From Schinkia azotoformans LMG 9581 (GTDB taxonomy: Bacteria; Bacillota; Bacilli; Bacillales; Bacillaceae_J): a DNA stretch of 64,000 bases. The notes below the pieces were generated by a model that worked only from the letters and a program-made list of their open reading frames with translations, did not search any database and had not been told where the DNA came from. Positions within the stretch are counted from its first letter, which is position 1. Each line of letters starts with the position of its first letter. Where the stretch lies: assembly GCF_000307855.1 (NCBI RefSeq), contig NZ_AJLR01000004.1, forward strand, positions 18,449 through 82,448, read 5' to 3'. A program made the position numbers and the translations under genes. Of this stretch, positions 1 to 8,182 are shown one piece after another.

Positions 1-2
1 AA

Positions 3-389
3 GATTCGGTTCTTCATACACTTAACTCTTTTGACGACATTGTAAATCAAGTTGCTGTCATTGATGGAAGTACAGTGGAAATCCGTCGAGCCTTGGAAAC
101 GGTAAATAAAACTTCGCAAGATTTGTTCTCGGCTATGCAAGAAATAAGCGCTGTTTCCCAAGAATCAGCAGCATTTAGTGAAGAAGTATCGGCAAGCAGC
201 GAAAATCAAATTCAAGCAATCGAAGAGGTTAACCGATCTGCTGCTGATCTGTTAAAACTATCTAAAATTTTATTTGAGGAAGTTAATAAGTTCCAATTAG
301 AGAATAGCAGTTTTGTGAAAGATGAAAATTTAGATGATAATTCAGAAGAAAGTTCGATCGAAATAGAGGAGAAGGAAATTAGAGATTAA
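3..389 (+). CDS. Methyl-accepting chemotaxis protein, C-terminal fragment (cut by window edge)
   Basis: The frame is open from base 3, so this is the 3' end of a gene that starts outside the window. The visible part is a long Ser/Ala/Glu-rich helix with runs such as SAVSQESAAFSEEVSASSE, typical of the end of the cytoplasmic coiled-coil signalling domain of chemoreceptors, followed by an acidic tail. The highly conserved CheA/CheW hairpin tip and the sensor lie upstream and cannot be seen, so ligand and membrane topology are unknown. A terminator follows directly. Chemoreceptor identity is fairly sure from the heptad pattern; the receptor class is unknown. Confidence 0.75.
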   Translation, partial: DSVLHTLNSFDDIVNQVAVIDGSTVEIRRALETVNKTSQDLFSAMQEISAVSQESAAFSEEVSASSENQIQAIEEVNRSAADLLKLSKILFEEVNKFQLENSSFVKDENLDDNSEESSIEIEEKEIRD

Positions 390-402
390 ATTAGGTATGG
401 GT

Positions 403-433
403 GGGGAGTCTAAAATGACTCTCTATTTTTTTT
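403..433 (+). terminator. Intrinsic terminator of the chemoreceptor gene
   Basis: A GGGGAGTC / GACTCTC stem with a TAAAAT loop is followed by a run of eight or more T, 14 bases past the stop codon. Confidence 0.8.
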
Positions 434-483
434 GGACAAAATAATGGAATAAATGTAAAGCTTATGATGTGGGAGTGATATTT

Positions 484-1209
484 TTGTCAAAAAGAAAACT
501 CTGTTTCAAAGCGCTGGTAGGTAGCCATAATTATAATTTGAATAATGAATTTTCAGATAAGGATTATAAAATATTTTTCTATCCTAATTTTGATGATCTT
601 TACGAAGGCGGCCAATATTCGAAAGCCTTTGTTAGTGATGATGAAGATATTGAATACCACGATATCCGAAAACTGCCGAATTTACTATATAAATCAAATG
701 TAAATTTCATGGAAGTTCTTTTTTCAGAAGAATATGAAGTCTACGATCAGGAGCTATATTCCAAAATTATTGTGTTACGAGATGAACTTGCAAAAATGAA
801 TTTACCTTACCTTTATGATGCTTGCCTTGGTATGTATATGCAGAAAATGAAAGAATTTAATCGGGATAAAGGAAAGGAGCTTCCTGGTAAAACTTATAAA
901 CATGCGATGAGTTCTTATAGAATACTTGATTTTTTAGACCGGTATCAAAAATTCTCATTTAGCTCATTCAAACAAGCGATGCAGTATGACGCAAAAGACC
1001 CTGTGCGGGAGTTACTATTAAATATCCGTTTAGGCGAATACGGCTTTGATCAACTTAAAGAGATGATTCGTAAAAAGGAACAAGTGATTAGAGCGCTTGA
1101 AGATGTATATAAATCGGTCGAGGTTAATGTGACACTAAAAGAAAAGTTTGAGCAATTGATTAAAGTAAGTGTGAAGACCGTATTGATTGAATCGTTTAAT
1201 GGGGGCTGA
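484..1209 (+). CDS. Predicted nucleotidyltransferase of the YcgL / COG3541 type
   Basis: Near the N-terminus the protein has GSHNYNL followed by SDKDYK, the G-S-x(n)-S-D-x-D signature of the DNA polymerase beta nucleotidyltransferase fold as found in the COG3541 (YcgL-like) group. The rest is helical and charged with no membrane segment, so it is probably cytoplasmic. Substrate and pathway are unknown. The TTG at 484 is chosen because GGGAG lies 8 bases before it; the frame stays open to a GTG at 469, which has no good ribosome site. It stands alone between a terminator and the nos promoter region, with no antitoxin-like partner beside it. Confidence 0.7.
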   Translation: MSKRKLCFKALVGSHNYNLNNEFSDKDYKIFFYPNFDDLYEGGQYSKAFVSDDEDIEYHDIRKLPNLLYKSNVNFMEVLFSEEYEVYDQELYSKIIVLRDELAKMNLPYLYDACLGMYMQKMKEFNRDKGKELPGKTYKHAMSSYRILDFLDRYQKFSFSSFKQAMQYDAKDPVRELLLNIRLGEYGFDQLKEMIRKKEQVIRALEDVYKSVEVNVTLKEKFEQLIKVSVKTVLIESFNGG

Positions 1210-1375
1210 TTGGCTATGCCCCCACCCCGAATAGAACCATCTCCATCTTCCAAAAACTCAGCACAAATAGGTACGACAACACCATTTCATCACAATTTCA
1301 ACACAATTCCAACATAAATTAATTGAAATTTTAACACAATTCTGACAAAAACTGTACAAATTCGACACAGTATTT

Positions 1376-1425
1376 CGTGATTTGTATCACGGTTGCGGGA
1401 TACGTCCATTGGTATCGTTGAAATA
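1376..1425 (+). promoter_or_regulatory. CRP/FNR-type operator and likely class II promoter of the nos operon
   Basis: Bases 1376-1391 form a perfect palindrome, CGTGA-N6-TCACG, matching the TGTGA-N6-TCACA core of the CRP/FNR family. If the transcription start is at about 1425, the palindrome centre sits at -41.5, the class II activator position, and TATCGT (1413-1418) falls at -10. This spacing is seen in the sequence; the identity of the regulator (Fnr or another family member) is inferred. The rest of the 306-base gap (1210-1515) holds several AACACAATT-like direct repeats at about 1290-1347 and a roughly 90-base leader. Confidence 0.6.
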
Positions 1426-1515
1426 TGCAGAAATTGTGCAGATAATGTGCAAGGTTTGCGAATTTTTACTTTAATGTTTTCTCAAAGAAATTAAAGAGAG
1501 AGGGAGGGGAGATTT

Positions 1516-1977
1516 ATGAATAAGGTTTTTCGGTGGATACTCTTTTTAGTGGTTGGAATTGTAGTAGGATTTATGGTTTCTTTATTATTTAATAATGACA
1601 AGCAAGTAGCAACAACTGAACCACCGCCACAGACAGAAAGTACAAATTCTTCGGAAGCAGCTGATGTGACAGATAAAACAGCTGAACAAACTACAGAAAC
1701 GGCACAACCTAATCTAGCAGAGCACACTGATAATATCCTGGTACAAAAAGGATGTATTGCCTGCCATGCTGTAAGCCCGATCGGTGCTAAAGGAAATGGA
1801 ACAGCGCCAGATTTAGCGATTGCTTATGGTGATGTAAAGAATCGATTTGGTAAATCATTAGAGGAATTTTTAGAAGAACCGGAAGGAACGATGTCAGCGG
1901 TTTTTGGAACTACACCGCTAACAGATGAGGAAAAAGAGAAGGTTATTAGTATTGTAAAAGAATACAGTGAGCAATAA
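1516..1977 (+). CDS. nosC: Membrane-anchored c-type cytochrome of the nos operon
   Basis: A 153-residue protein with one N-terminal membrane segment (about residues 5-25), a Thr/Glu/Pro-rich linker and a single class I cytochrome c domain. The haem-binding CIACH motif is at residues 80-84, and Met126 in GTMSAVFG is the likely axial ligand. It is probably anchored on the outer face of the membrane and passes electrons toward NosZ. It is the first gene of the cluster, 24 bases before nosZ, which is the nosC position I recall from Gram-positive nos operons. The start has a GGGAGGGGAG ribosome site. The electron-donor role is inferred from position and fold. Confidence 0.85.
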   Translation: MNKVFRWILFLVVGIVVGFMVSLLFNNDKQVATTEPPPQTESTNSSEAADVTDKTAEQTTETAQPNLAEHTDNILVQKGCIACHAVSPIGAKGNGTAPDLAIAYGDVKNRFGKSLEEFLEEPEGTMSAVFGTTPLTDEEKEKVISIVKEYSEQ

Positions 1978-2001
1978 AACTACGGAGGAGGAGTATAGGT
2001 A

Positions 2002-3852
2002 ATGAAATTTGGTAAATGGTATGTCCCTATGGTTATCGGGATTATTGCAGGTATGGTTGCCGGAAATATTGTGATCCAACCTGATGGCCCTGCCCCAACA
2101 ATGAGCAGTTCGCAAATTGCATCTGCCCAAAATAAAGCATTTGTGCCGCCAGGGCAGCACGATGAATACTATATGTTTTCATCAGGCGGTCACTCTGGAC
2201 AAATGTTTGTTATCGGGGTGCCATCATTACGAAGAATTCGTACAATTCCAGTATTTTCCCCAGACTCAGCTACAGGGTATGGATATGATGAACGTACGAA
2301 AGAGTTGATGGGTGGCTTTACATGGGGTGATGCCCACCATCCGTCATTAAGTGAGACAAATGGTGATTATGATGGCAGATTTGTTTTTATAAATGATAAT
2401 GCAAACAATCGTGCAGCGATGATTAACTTAAAAACGTTCCATACAGAACAAATTATTGGACCAATTCCGAATATCATGGGTCCACACTCCGCCGTATTCG
2501 TAACACCGAATACTGAATATTTTATGATGGGTACGAGATTCTCTGTCCCAATGGATGGTTCTTATAAAGAGCTTGAACAGTATAAGGAGTCCTATAATGG
2601 TGCACTACAGGCAATTAGTGTTGATCAAAAAACAGGTCATATGACACCTGCTTGGCAATTAAAGCTGCCACCATGGAACTTTGACCTATCTGATGCAGGT
2701 AAAGGTCCTTCAGACGGATGGGCATTTTTAACAACATATAATACAGAAGAGGCGACCCATTTACTAGAAGTAAATGCTTCGAAAAATGAAACAGACTATA
2801 TTCTTGCAATCAATTGGAAAGCTGCTGAGCAGGCAGTTAAGGATGGCAAGTTCGAAGAAGTAAACGGCCAAAAAGTCATTGATCCTGAGAAAGCCCCAGG
2901 AATCGTTTATGCAGTAGCCGCTGCAAAAAGCCCGCACGGTGTAGACGTTACGCCTGATGGAAAATACTTTGTTGGAAATGGAAAACTGTCACCAATTGTA
3001 ACAGCGTATGATTTTGAAAAGTTTAAGCAAGCCGTTGAAAATAAAGATTTTACTGACGAGGTAAGAGGTATTCCTGTTGTCAATTATAATTCTGTCATGG
3101 CAGCAGAAGTTGAAGCAGGACTCGGACCATTGCATACACAATTTGGAACAGATGGCTATGCCTACACAACAAACTTCGTTGAAAGTACCGTTGCAAAATG
3201 GAAAATTGGAGAATGGAAGGTTCTTGATAAGGTAACCGTTCATTACAGCCCTGGACATGGCTCTGCTGCTGAAGGGGATACGGTAAGCCCGGATGGAAAA
3301 TACTTTGTGGCATTGAATAAGTTAGCTAAGGACCGCCACTTGCCAGTTGGACCATCACATCCTGAAAATATGCAATTAATCGATATTGAGGGTGACAAAA
3401 TGGAAATTATCAATGAAGCACCAATTGATCCGGAGCCACACTACGCCCAAATTATTAAGGCAGACAAAATTAATCCGGTGAAGATTTATGAAAAAGATGA
3501 AAACAATCCTGATGCTATTTGGTCTGAGGAAGATGCAAGAATTGAGAGAAATGGAAATAAAGTGACTGTTTATGGAATTGCCGTGCGCTCACGTTTTTAT
3601 CCTGATGAAATTAAAGTGAATGAGGGCGATGAAGTTACAATTCATTTAACTAATATCGACCTTGACCAAGACATCACGCATGGATTTGGTATTAACTTAT
3701 ATGACATTAACTTTGAGGTTCAACCAGGTCAAACAAATACAATTAAGTTTAAAGCAGACAAGCCAGGGGTATTCCCATTCTACTGTACAAACTTCTGTTC
3801 AGCGCTTCACCAAGAAATGCAAGGTTATATGTTAGTTAAACCAAAAGAATAG
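2002..3852 (+). CDS. nosZ: Nitrous oxide reductase, clade II (Sec-type)
   Basis: Reduces N2O to N2, the last step of denitrification, outside the membrane. The 616-residue protein has an N-terminal hydrophobic segment (about 5-26) without a twin-arginine motif, as expected for clade II (atypical) NosZ. A beta-propeller carries the CuZ ligands, including the DAHH motif with His112 and His113. The C-terminal cupredoxin domain carries the CuA site: His560, Cys595, Cys599, His603 and Met606 in the CTNFCSALHQEM stretch. All expected CuA ligands are visible. The gene has a GGAGGAG ribosome site. It is followed by a repeat element and a hairpin before nosB. Confidence 0.97.
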   Translation: MKFGKWYVPMVIGIIAGMVAGNIVIQPDGPAPTMSSSQIASAQNKAFVPPGQHDEYYMFSSGGHSGQMFVIGVPSLRRIRTIPVFSPDSATGYGYDERTKELMGGFTWGDAHHPSLSETNGDYDGRFVFINDNANNRAAMINLKTFHTEQIIGPIPNIMGPHSAVFVTPNTEYFMMGTRFSVPMDGSYKELEQYKESYNGALQAISVDQKTGHMTPAWQLKLPPWNFDLSDAGKGPSDGWAFLTTYNTEEATHLLEVNASKNETDYILAINWKAAEQAVKDGKFEEVNGQKVIDPEKAPGIVYAVAAAKSPHGVDVTPDGKYFVGNGKLSPIVTAYDFEKFKQAVENKDFTDEVRGIPVVNYNSVMAAEVEAGLGPLHTQFGTDGYAYTTNFVESTVAKWKIGEWKVLDKVTVHYSPGHGSAAEGDTVSPDGKYFVALNKLAKDRHLPVGPSHPENMQLIDIEGDKMEIINEAPIDPEPHYAQIIKADKINPVKIYEKDENNPDAIWSEEDARIERNGNKVTVYGIAVRSRFYPDEIKVNEGDEVTIHLTNIDLDQDITHGFGINLYDINFEVQPGQTNTIKFKADKPGVFPFYCTNFCSALHQEMQGYMLVKPKE

Positions 3853-3854
3853 TA

Positions 3855-3913
3855 AGAAAAGCTTAAAGCTAGTTAAGCGAAGTATACGAGTCGCTGGGCG
3901 CTGGAGCTAGACA
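3855..3913 (-). repeat. Copy 1 of a dispersed intergenic repeat (short form)
   Basis: Read on the minus strand this begins TGTCTAGCTCCAGCGCCCAG and ends near GCTTTTCT, matching the elements at 35652-35805 and 60142-60201. It lies directly after the nosZ stop codon, inside the operon. It encodes nothing. Confidence 0.8.
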
Positions 3914-3920
3914 ATATTTT

Positions 3921-3945
3921 AGGGAGGAGACATCCTCCCTTTTAC
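3921..3945 (+). terminator. Hairpin with short T-run between nosZ and nosB (attenuating terminator)
   Basis: AGGGAGGA-GACA-TCCTCCCT followed by TTTT is a strong stem with only a short T-run. It lies between nosZ and nosB and would lower expression of the assembly genes relative to nosCZ, or stabilise the 3' end of the nosZ message. The structure is seen; the effect is inferred. Confidence 0.65.
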
Positions 3946-3965
3946 TGATAACTGGAGGAGTCAAA

Positions 3966-4550
3966 ATGAAAACTTCAAAAAAATTATCCATCATAAGCCG
4001 AGTATTGATTATTACAGGAGCTGTTCTTTTGGGCATTTCCTCCTTATTGCCATGGTGGGGCTTAGATTTAGAAGCACCACAATATCCAGAAGGTCTCGCA
4101 ATTATTGTCCATCCATCGAAACTATCTGGTGAAATTGATATTCTGAATAACTTAAATCACTATATTGGCATGGAAGAAATCAGTGAAGAAGGATTTCCTG
4201 AACTTCAATATATTCCTTTTATCATTTGGGGAATTGTGATATTAACAGCCTTAACAGCCATTTTTGGATATAAAAAACTAGCCTATCTTGTTTGTCTTTT
4301 ATTCGTAGTCGGCGGCGCACTAGGTATGTATGATATGTATCATTGGCTTAATACATTTGGAACAAATTTATCTCCAGATGCACCAATTAAAGTAGACCCA
4401 TTTGTACCACCTGTTGTTGGGGATAATACACTTGCTAACTTTACAACTTATAGTTCATTTCGAAGTGGCTTTTACTTCCTTGTGTTGAGCGCCATTGGTG
4501 TATTCCTCGGCACATGGGGTGAAAAATTATGGGCAAAAAAGTCAGCCTGA
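3966..4550 (+). CDS. nosB: NosB-like integral membrane protein of the nos cluster
   Basis: A 194-residue polytopic protein with about four membrane segments (near residues 13-32, 85-102, 105-125 and 168-187) and an extracellular loop containing LNNLNHYIGM between the first two. This layout and its place between nosZ and nosD match NosB, a protein of clade II nos clusters whose role is not settled; it is usually assumed to help electron transfer or assembly. It has a GGAGGAG ribosome site. Its end overlaps nosD by 22 bases, which suggests translational coupling. Confidence 0.85.
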   Translation: MKTSKKLSIISRVLIITGAVLLGISSLLPWWGLDLEAPQYPEGLAIIVHPSKLSGEIDILNNLNHYIGMEEISEEGFPELQYIPFIIWGIVILTALTAIFGYKKLAYLVCLLFVVGGALGMYDMYHWLNTFGTNLSPDAPIKVDPFVPPVVGDNTLANFTTYSSFRSGFYFLVLSAIGVFLGTWGEKLWAKKSA

Positions 4551-5929
4551 TTTCTGTATTTTTTTCAATCCTAATTTTTTGCCTCATGGATGGACAAAGC
4601 TATGCAGCAGAACTTGAGGTTGGAAAAGATAAATCGTGCGAAACTATTTCTGATGCAGTAGAACAGGCTAAAAATGGCGACATCATTAAAGTCTACCCTG
4701 GTAACTATAAGGAAAAGCTAGAAATTATTAAATCTATAACATTGGAATCTATTGAAAAACATAAAGCCATTATTGAAGGCGACAAGCAAAAACATGTCAT
4801 TACGATTAAAAGTCCAAATGTTGTCATCAACGGTTTTACAATTAAGGGTAGCGGTGATAATTTCCTTGATAATGATGCGGGAATATTAATTGATCAAAAG
4901 AATGATGCAAAAATCATGAATAATGTATTTGAAGATGTATTATTCGGCATTTATATTGATAGTTCGGAAGGTAATTTAATAAAAGACAATGAAATACATG
5001 GTTTGAAAGATAAGAAGTTTTCGGAACGTGGGAATGGATTTCATTTTTTTAATTCAAAAAATAATACAATTGATGGAAATGTAATTACAGATGTCCGGGA
5101 TGGTATGTATTTTGACCATTCAGACAAGACCATTGTTACTAATAATAAAATAAGTGGTATCCGTTATGGGTTGCACTATATGTGGTCCAATGACAATAGC
5201 TTTAAAAACAATTATTTTAGTAACAATGTTTCCGGTGCCGCTATCATGTTTTCGAAAAGGATTAACATGGAACAAAATATTTTTGAAAACAATCGGGGCT
5301 ACAGGGCATTTGGGATGTTTTTTCAAACAGTAGAAGATAGCATCGTTGAAAATAATTTGTTTTTTAATAATTCGATTGGCATTAATTCGGATTTATCGAG
5401 AGGTAACATCTTCAGGAAAAATACCATCATTCAGAATGATATCGGAATGGAGGTTCTCGGTAGTAACTGGGATGATGTTATCTATGAAAATAGCTTTATT
5501 GATAATCTTCAGCAGGTGTTGGTTAATGAAATAACAATAAATGATCAATGGTATTACGGAAATAGAGGAAACTATTGGAGCGATTATTCAGGAATTGATA
5601 TTGAAAAAGATGGAATTGGCGACAACGCGCATCATTCAGGATCGGCTTTTGAGTTTTTTATGTATAAATACCCTCATTTTCGTTTGTTTGTTGAAAGTCC
5701 AACTGCTAAAATGCTGCAGACGGTGGATAAAATGTTTCCGGTCATTGAACGGGCTGAAGTTGTTGATCCTTTTCCACTTTTAGAGGATCTAAACTCTAGA
5801 GCATTTTTAGAAGGTATGGAAACTGAAACAAGTAAAAAAGCTGGAATGATTACCTTTTTAGTTTCACTTGTAGTTGTTCTTCTCAGCATTCGTTTATTAG
5901 TACGCCTATCTACTCGTTTTGGCAGATGA
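4529..5929 (+). CDS. nosD: NosD, extracytoplasmic copper-site assembly protein
   Basis: A 466-residue exported protein with a signal peptide (about residues 1-26, ending SYAA). A right-handed beta-helix of parallel repeats rich in NNxI, NxF and DN turns (about residues 50-340) follows, then a C-terminal membrane anchor (about 440-460) with a basic end. The repeats are of the CASH/PbH1 type. In NosDFY the beta-helix works with the ABC transporter NosFY to supply what is needed to assemble CuZ in NosZ. The gene overlaps nosB upstream and touches nosL downstream. Confidence 0.92.
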   Translation: MGKKVSLISVFFSILIFCLMDGQSYAAELEVGKDKSCETISDAVEQAKNGDIIKVYPGNYKEKLEIIKSITLESIEKHKAIIEGDKQKHVITIKSPNVVINGFTIKGSGDNFLDNDAGILIDQKNDAKIMNNVFEDVLFGIYIDSSEGNLIKDNEIHGLKDKKFSERGNGFHFFNSKNNTIDGNVITDVRDGMYFDHSDKTIVTNNKISGIRYGLHYMWSNDNSFKNNYFSNNVSGAAIMFSKRINMEQNIFENNRGYRAFGMFFQTVEDSIVENNLFFNNSIGINSDLSRGNIFRKNTIIQNDIGMEVLGSNWDDVIYENSFIDNLQQVLVNEITINDQWYYGNRGNYWSDYSGIDIEKDGIGDNAHHSGSAFEFFMYKYPHFRLFVESPTAKMLQTVDKMFPVIERAEVVDPFPLLEDLNSRAFLEGMETETSKKAGMITFLVSLVVVLLSIRLLVRLSTRFGR

Positions 5930-5949
5930 TTTTGAATGGGGTGAATCGC

Positions 5950-6435
5950 ATGGGTAAACACATTTTAAGAAATTTCTTTTCTCTTTTTCTACTCGTTTTG
6001 CTGCTTGCTTCTTGCGGACAGGTAGGAACCATTATGCCCGAGGCCATTGATGAGGAGGTAGATATTTGTGAGGCTTGTACAATGATGGTGCAAGATAACC
6101 AGTTTAGTACCCAAATTGTCACGCCTAGCGGACAAATTTCTAAATTCGATGATATTGGCTGTATGACCATGTATATAAATGATAACCTGCCAGTTGGACA
6201 ACCATATGTCAGAGATTTTTATAGCAGAGAATGGGTGCAAGTTGAGGATGCAGCGTTTGTCTTTACAGACGAAGTCGAGACGCCCATGAATTATGGTTTC
6301 CTTGCTTTTTCAAGTCATACAAATGCAGAGAAATTTTTAGCGGAATCCAGTGGTGAAAAGATGTTGTGGAATCAAGTGAAAGAGAAAATAAAAGAGCGGA
6401 GCAGTCATAATGAGAATGAACATACACACAATTAA
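5950..6435 (+). CDS. nosL: NosL copper chaperone lipoprotein
   Basis: A membrane lipoprotein of about 161 residues; the lipobox LLAS-C places the acylated cysteine at residue 22. NosL binds Cu(I) and supplies copper to NosZ. A CEACTMM motif just after the signal, then DDIGCMTMY, give the Cys/Met-rich character of the family. The ATG at 5950 is chosen because GGGGTGA lies 6 bases upstream; the frame is open from 5926, overlapping the nosD stop. Its end overlaps nosY by 26 bases. Confidence 0.9.
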   Translation: MGKHILRNFFSLFLLVLLLASCGQVGTIMPEAIDEEVDICEACTMMVQDNQFSTQIVTPSGQISKFDDIGCMTMYINDNLPVGQPYVRDFYSREWVQVEDAAFVFTDEVETPMNYGFLAFSSHTNAEKFLAESSGEKMLWNQVKEKIKERSSHNENEHTHN

Positions 6436-7252
6436 AGTGCTCATTGAAAAGGAATTGCTGGATTCCATTCGTAATCGCTGGTTTTATACATTTTTAGTTA
6501 TTTTTATGGTGCTTTCTTTTTCTATCATTTACATGGGGATTATAAAAAGTACCGGACTAGGGTTTGAAAGCTTTAATAAGACAACGGCCAGTTTACTCAA
6601 CTTAATTCTCTTTCTAATTCCGATGATTACGCTTTTATTGGGTAGTACGTCTATAAGTGGGGAGCGGGAACACGGAACGATGAACTTAATGCTATCGAAA
6701 CCAATTAGTGCTGTTGAATTTATAGTTGGGAAATATTGTGGAATGGCCACCGCTTTAATTCTCACCATTACTGTTGGCTTTGGTCTGATGGGGATGGTTG
6801 TTGCTTTTAAAGTATCGATTGCAGATGCAAAGTCATATTTAATTTTCGTCATGTTATCGATTCTCCTTGTATTATCGTTTTTAAGCATATCGATGCTAAT
6901 TTCTGTACTTGCAAAGAAAAGAATAACAGCCATTATTGTAAGTACCATTATTTGGTTTTTCCTTATCCTTATTTACGATTTACTCGTCATGGCAGCCGCT
7001 AATCTGTTTGAAGGTACTTCTATGGCGATGTTTCTGCTAATCTCGATTCTATTCAATCCAACTGATTCGGTGAGAACGTTGGCAATTGTAAATTTAGGAG
7101 GAGAAACGATCTTTGGACCAAGTTTAGTGGAGTTAACACGGATGATTACCAATGTTTCAAGTGAAATACTGCTTACGGGTGGAATATTCGCATGGATCAT
7201 CATTCCGCTTCTATTAACAGTGTTTTTCTTTAAAAGGAGCGTGTTGAAATGA
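6410..7252 (+). CDS. nosY: NosY, ABC-2 type permease for NosZ maturation
   Basis: A 280-residue membrane protein with six predicted helices, an amphipathic N-terminal segment, and the cytoplasmic SGEREHGTMNLMLSKP loop characteristic of ABC-2 permeases, here at about residues 81-100. With NosF it forms the NosFY transporter that joins NosD. GGAG lies 8 bases before the ATG, inside the end of nosL. The stop overlaps the nosF start by 4 bases (ATGA), so translation is probably coupled. Confidence 0.92.
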   Translation: MRMNIHTIKVLIEKELLDSIRNRWFYTFLVIFMVLSFSIIYMGIIKSTGLGFESFNKTTASLLNLILFLIPMITLLLGSTSISGEREHGTMNLMLSKPISAVEFIVGKYCGMATALILTITVGFGLMGMVVAFKVSIADAKSYLIFVMLSILLVLSFLSISMLISVLAKKRITAIIVSTIIWFFLILIYDLLVMAAANLFEGTSMAMFLLISILFNPTDSVRTLAIVNLGGETIFGPSLVELTRMITNVSSEILLTGGIFAWIIIPLLLTVFFFKRSVLK

Positions 7253-8166
7253 CAGACCCTATCGTTTGTATTACTAATGTAAAAAAAATATATGGAAAAA
7301 AGGAAGTAGTAAAAAATATAAGCTTAAGTATAAATCAGGGTGAAATTTTTGCTTTATTAGGTCATAACGGTGCAGGTAAAAGTACACTGATTAAAATGCT
7401 GACGGGTTTAATCCAAAAAAGCTCGGGTCAAATTAGCATAAATGGAATTGATGTAGCCCCATTTCAAAAAAATGCAAAACAACAATTTTCCTATTTGCCG
7501 GAAATTATGGCCTTGTACCCACATCTGACAGCAAAAGAAACGCTTCATTTTTTTGCGGAGCTTCAGAACATTCCGGAGAAAAATGAGGATGAGGTGCTGG
7601 AAATTGTCGGTTTAAGTGATTATAAAAATCAGAAAGTAGGCGATTTTTCAAAGGGAATGACGCAGAGGATTGGATTTGCCATCGCCCTTTTACCGAAATC
7701 ACCTTTGTTAATTTTAGATGAACCAACATCAGGGTTGGATCCATTTTGGGCTATTCAATTCAAAAAAGTTATCAAACATTTAAATGAGGAAGGAACAACA
7801 ATTGTTTTCGCATCCCATATTTTAAGTGAAGTAGAGGATTTGGCTGACCGGGTCGGAATTATGAGTGACGGCGAACTAGTTGCACTTGGCAATATTCAAG
7901 ATTTAAAAAGAAATGCTAAAGATGAAGTGAAAATAAAGGTTTCATTTAAGGGGATACAAGATGTGGCAGAACTAACAAATAAATTGAGTTATCCAATTGA
8001 AGTGCAAAAGGATTCCTATATTTTGTCATGTACTTATGATGAAAAATTGGAAGCCTTGAAAGCTTTACAATCGTTCGAAAATATAAAGGATATTGAAATA
8101 AAAGAGGTTACATTAGAGGATATTTATCACGAAATTTTAACTAAGAGATACGCAATGAATGCATAA
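7249..8166 (+). CDS. nosF: NosF, ATPase of the NosFY transporter
   Basis: A 305-residue ABC ATPase. Walker A is GHNGAGKST (residues 38-46), the signature region is FSKGMTQR (near residue 134), and Walker B is LLILDEP with Asp157-Glu158. The C-terminal 80 residues form the extra domain usual in ATPases that serve ABC-2 permeases. It powers NosY, and with NosD is needed to build CuZ. It overlaps nosY by 4 bases and is followed within 20 bases by a lipoprotein gene that is probably in the same transcript. Confidence 0.92.
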   Translation: MTDPIVCITNVKKIYGKKEVVKNISLSINQGEIFALLGHNGAGKSTLIKMLTGLIQKSSGQISINGIDVAPFQKNAKQQFSYLPEIMALYPHLTAKETLHFFAELQNIPEKNEDEVLEIVGLSDYKNQKVGDFSKGMTQRIGFAIALLPKSPLLILDEPTSGLDPFWAIQFKKVIKHLNEEGTTIVFASHILSEVEDLADRVGIMSDGELVALGNIQDLKRNAKDEVKIKVSFKGIQDVAELTNKLSYPIEVQKDSYILSCTYDEKLEALKALQSFENIKDIEIKEVTLEDIYHEILTKRYAMNA

Positions 8167-8182
8167 ATTGAAGGTGAAAATA

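Noticed and set aside
469..1209. Toxin-antitoxin pair (MNT/HEPN type) at the nucleotidyltransferase gene
   Set aside because: No HEPN-like or other partner gene lies beside it, and the protein is longer than MNT antitoxins.
1050..1253. Minus-strand open frame across the nucleotidyltransferase gene
   Set aside because: It is a shadow of the plus-strand gene, has no ribosome site and no recognisable domain.
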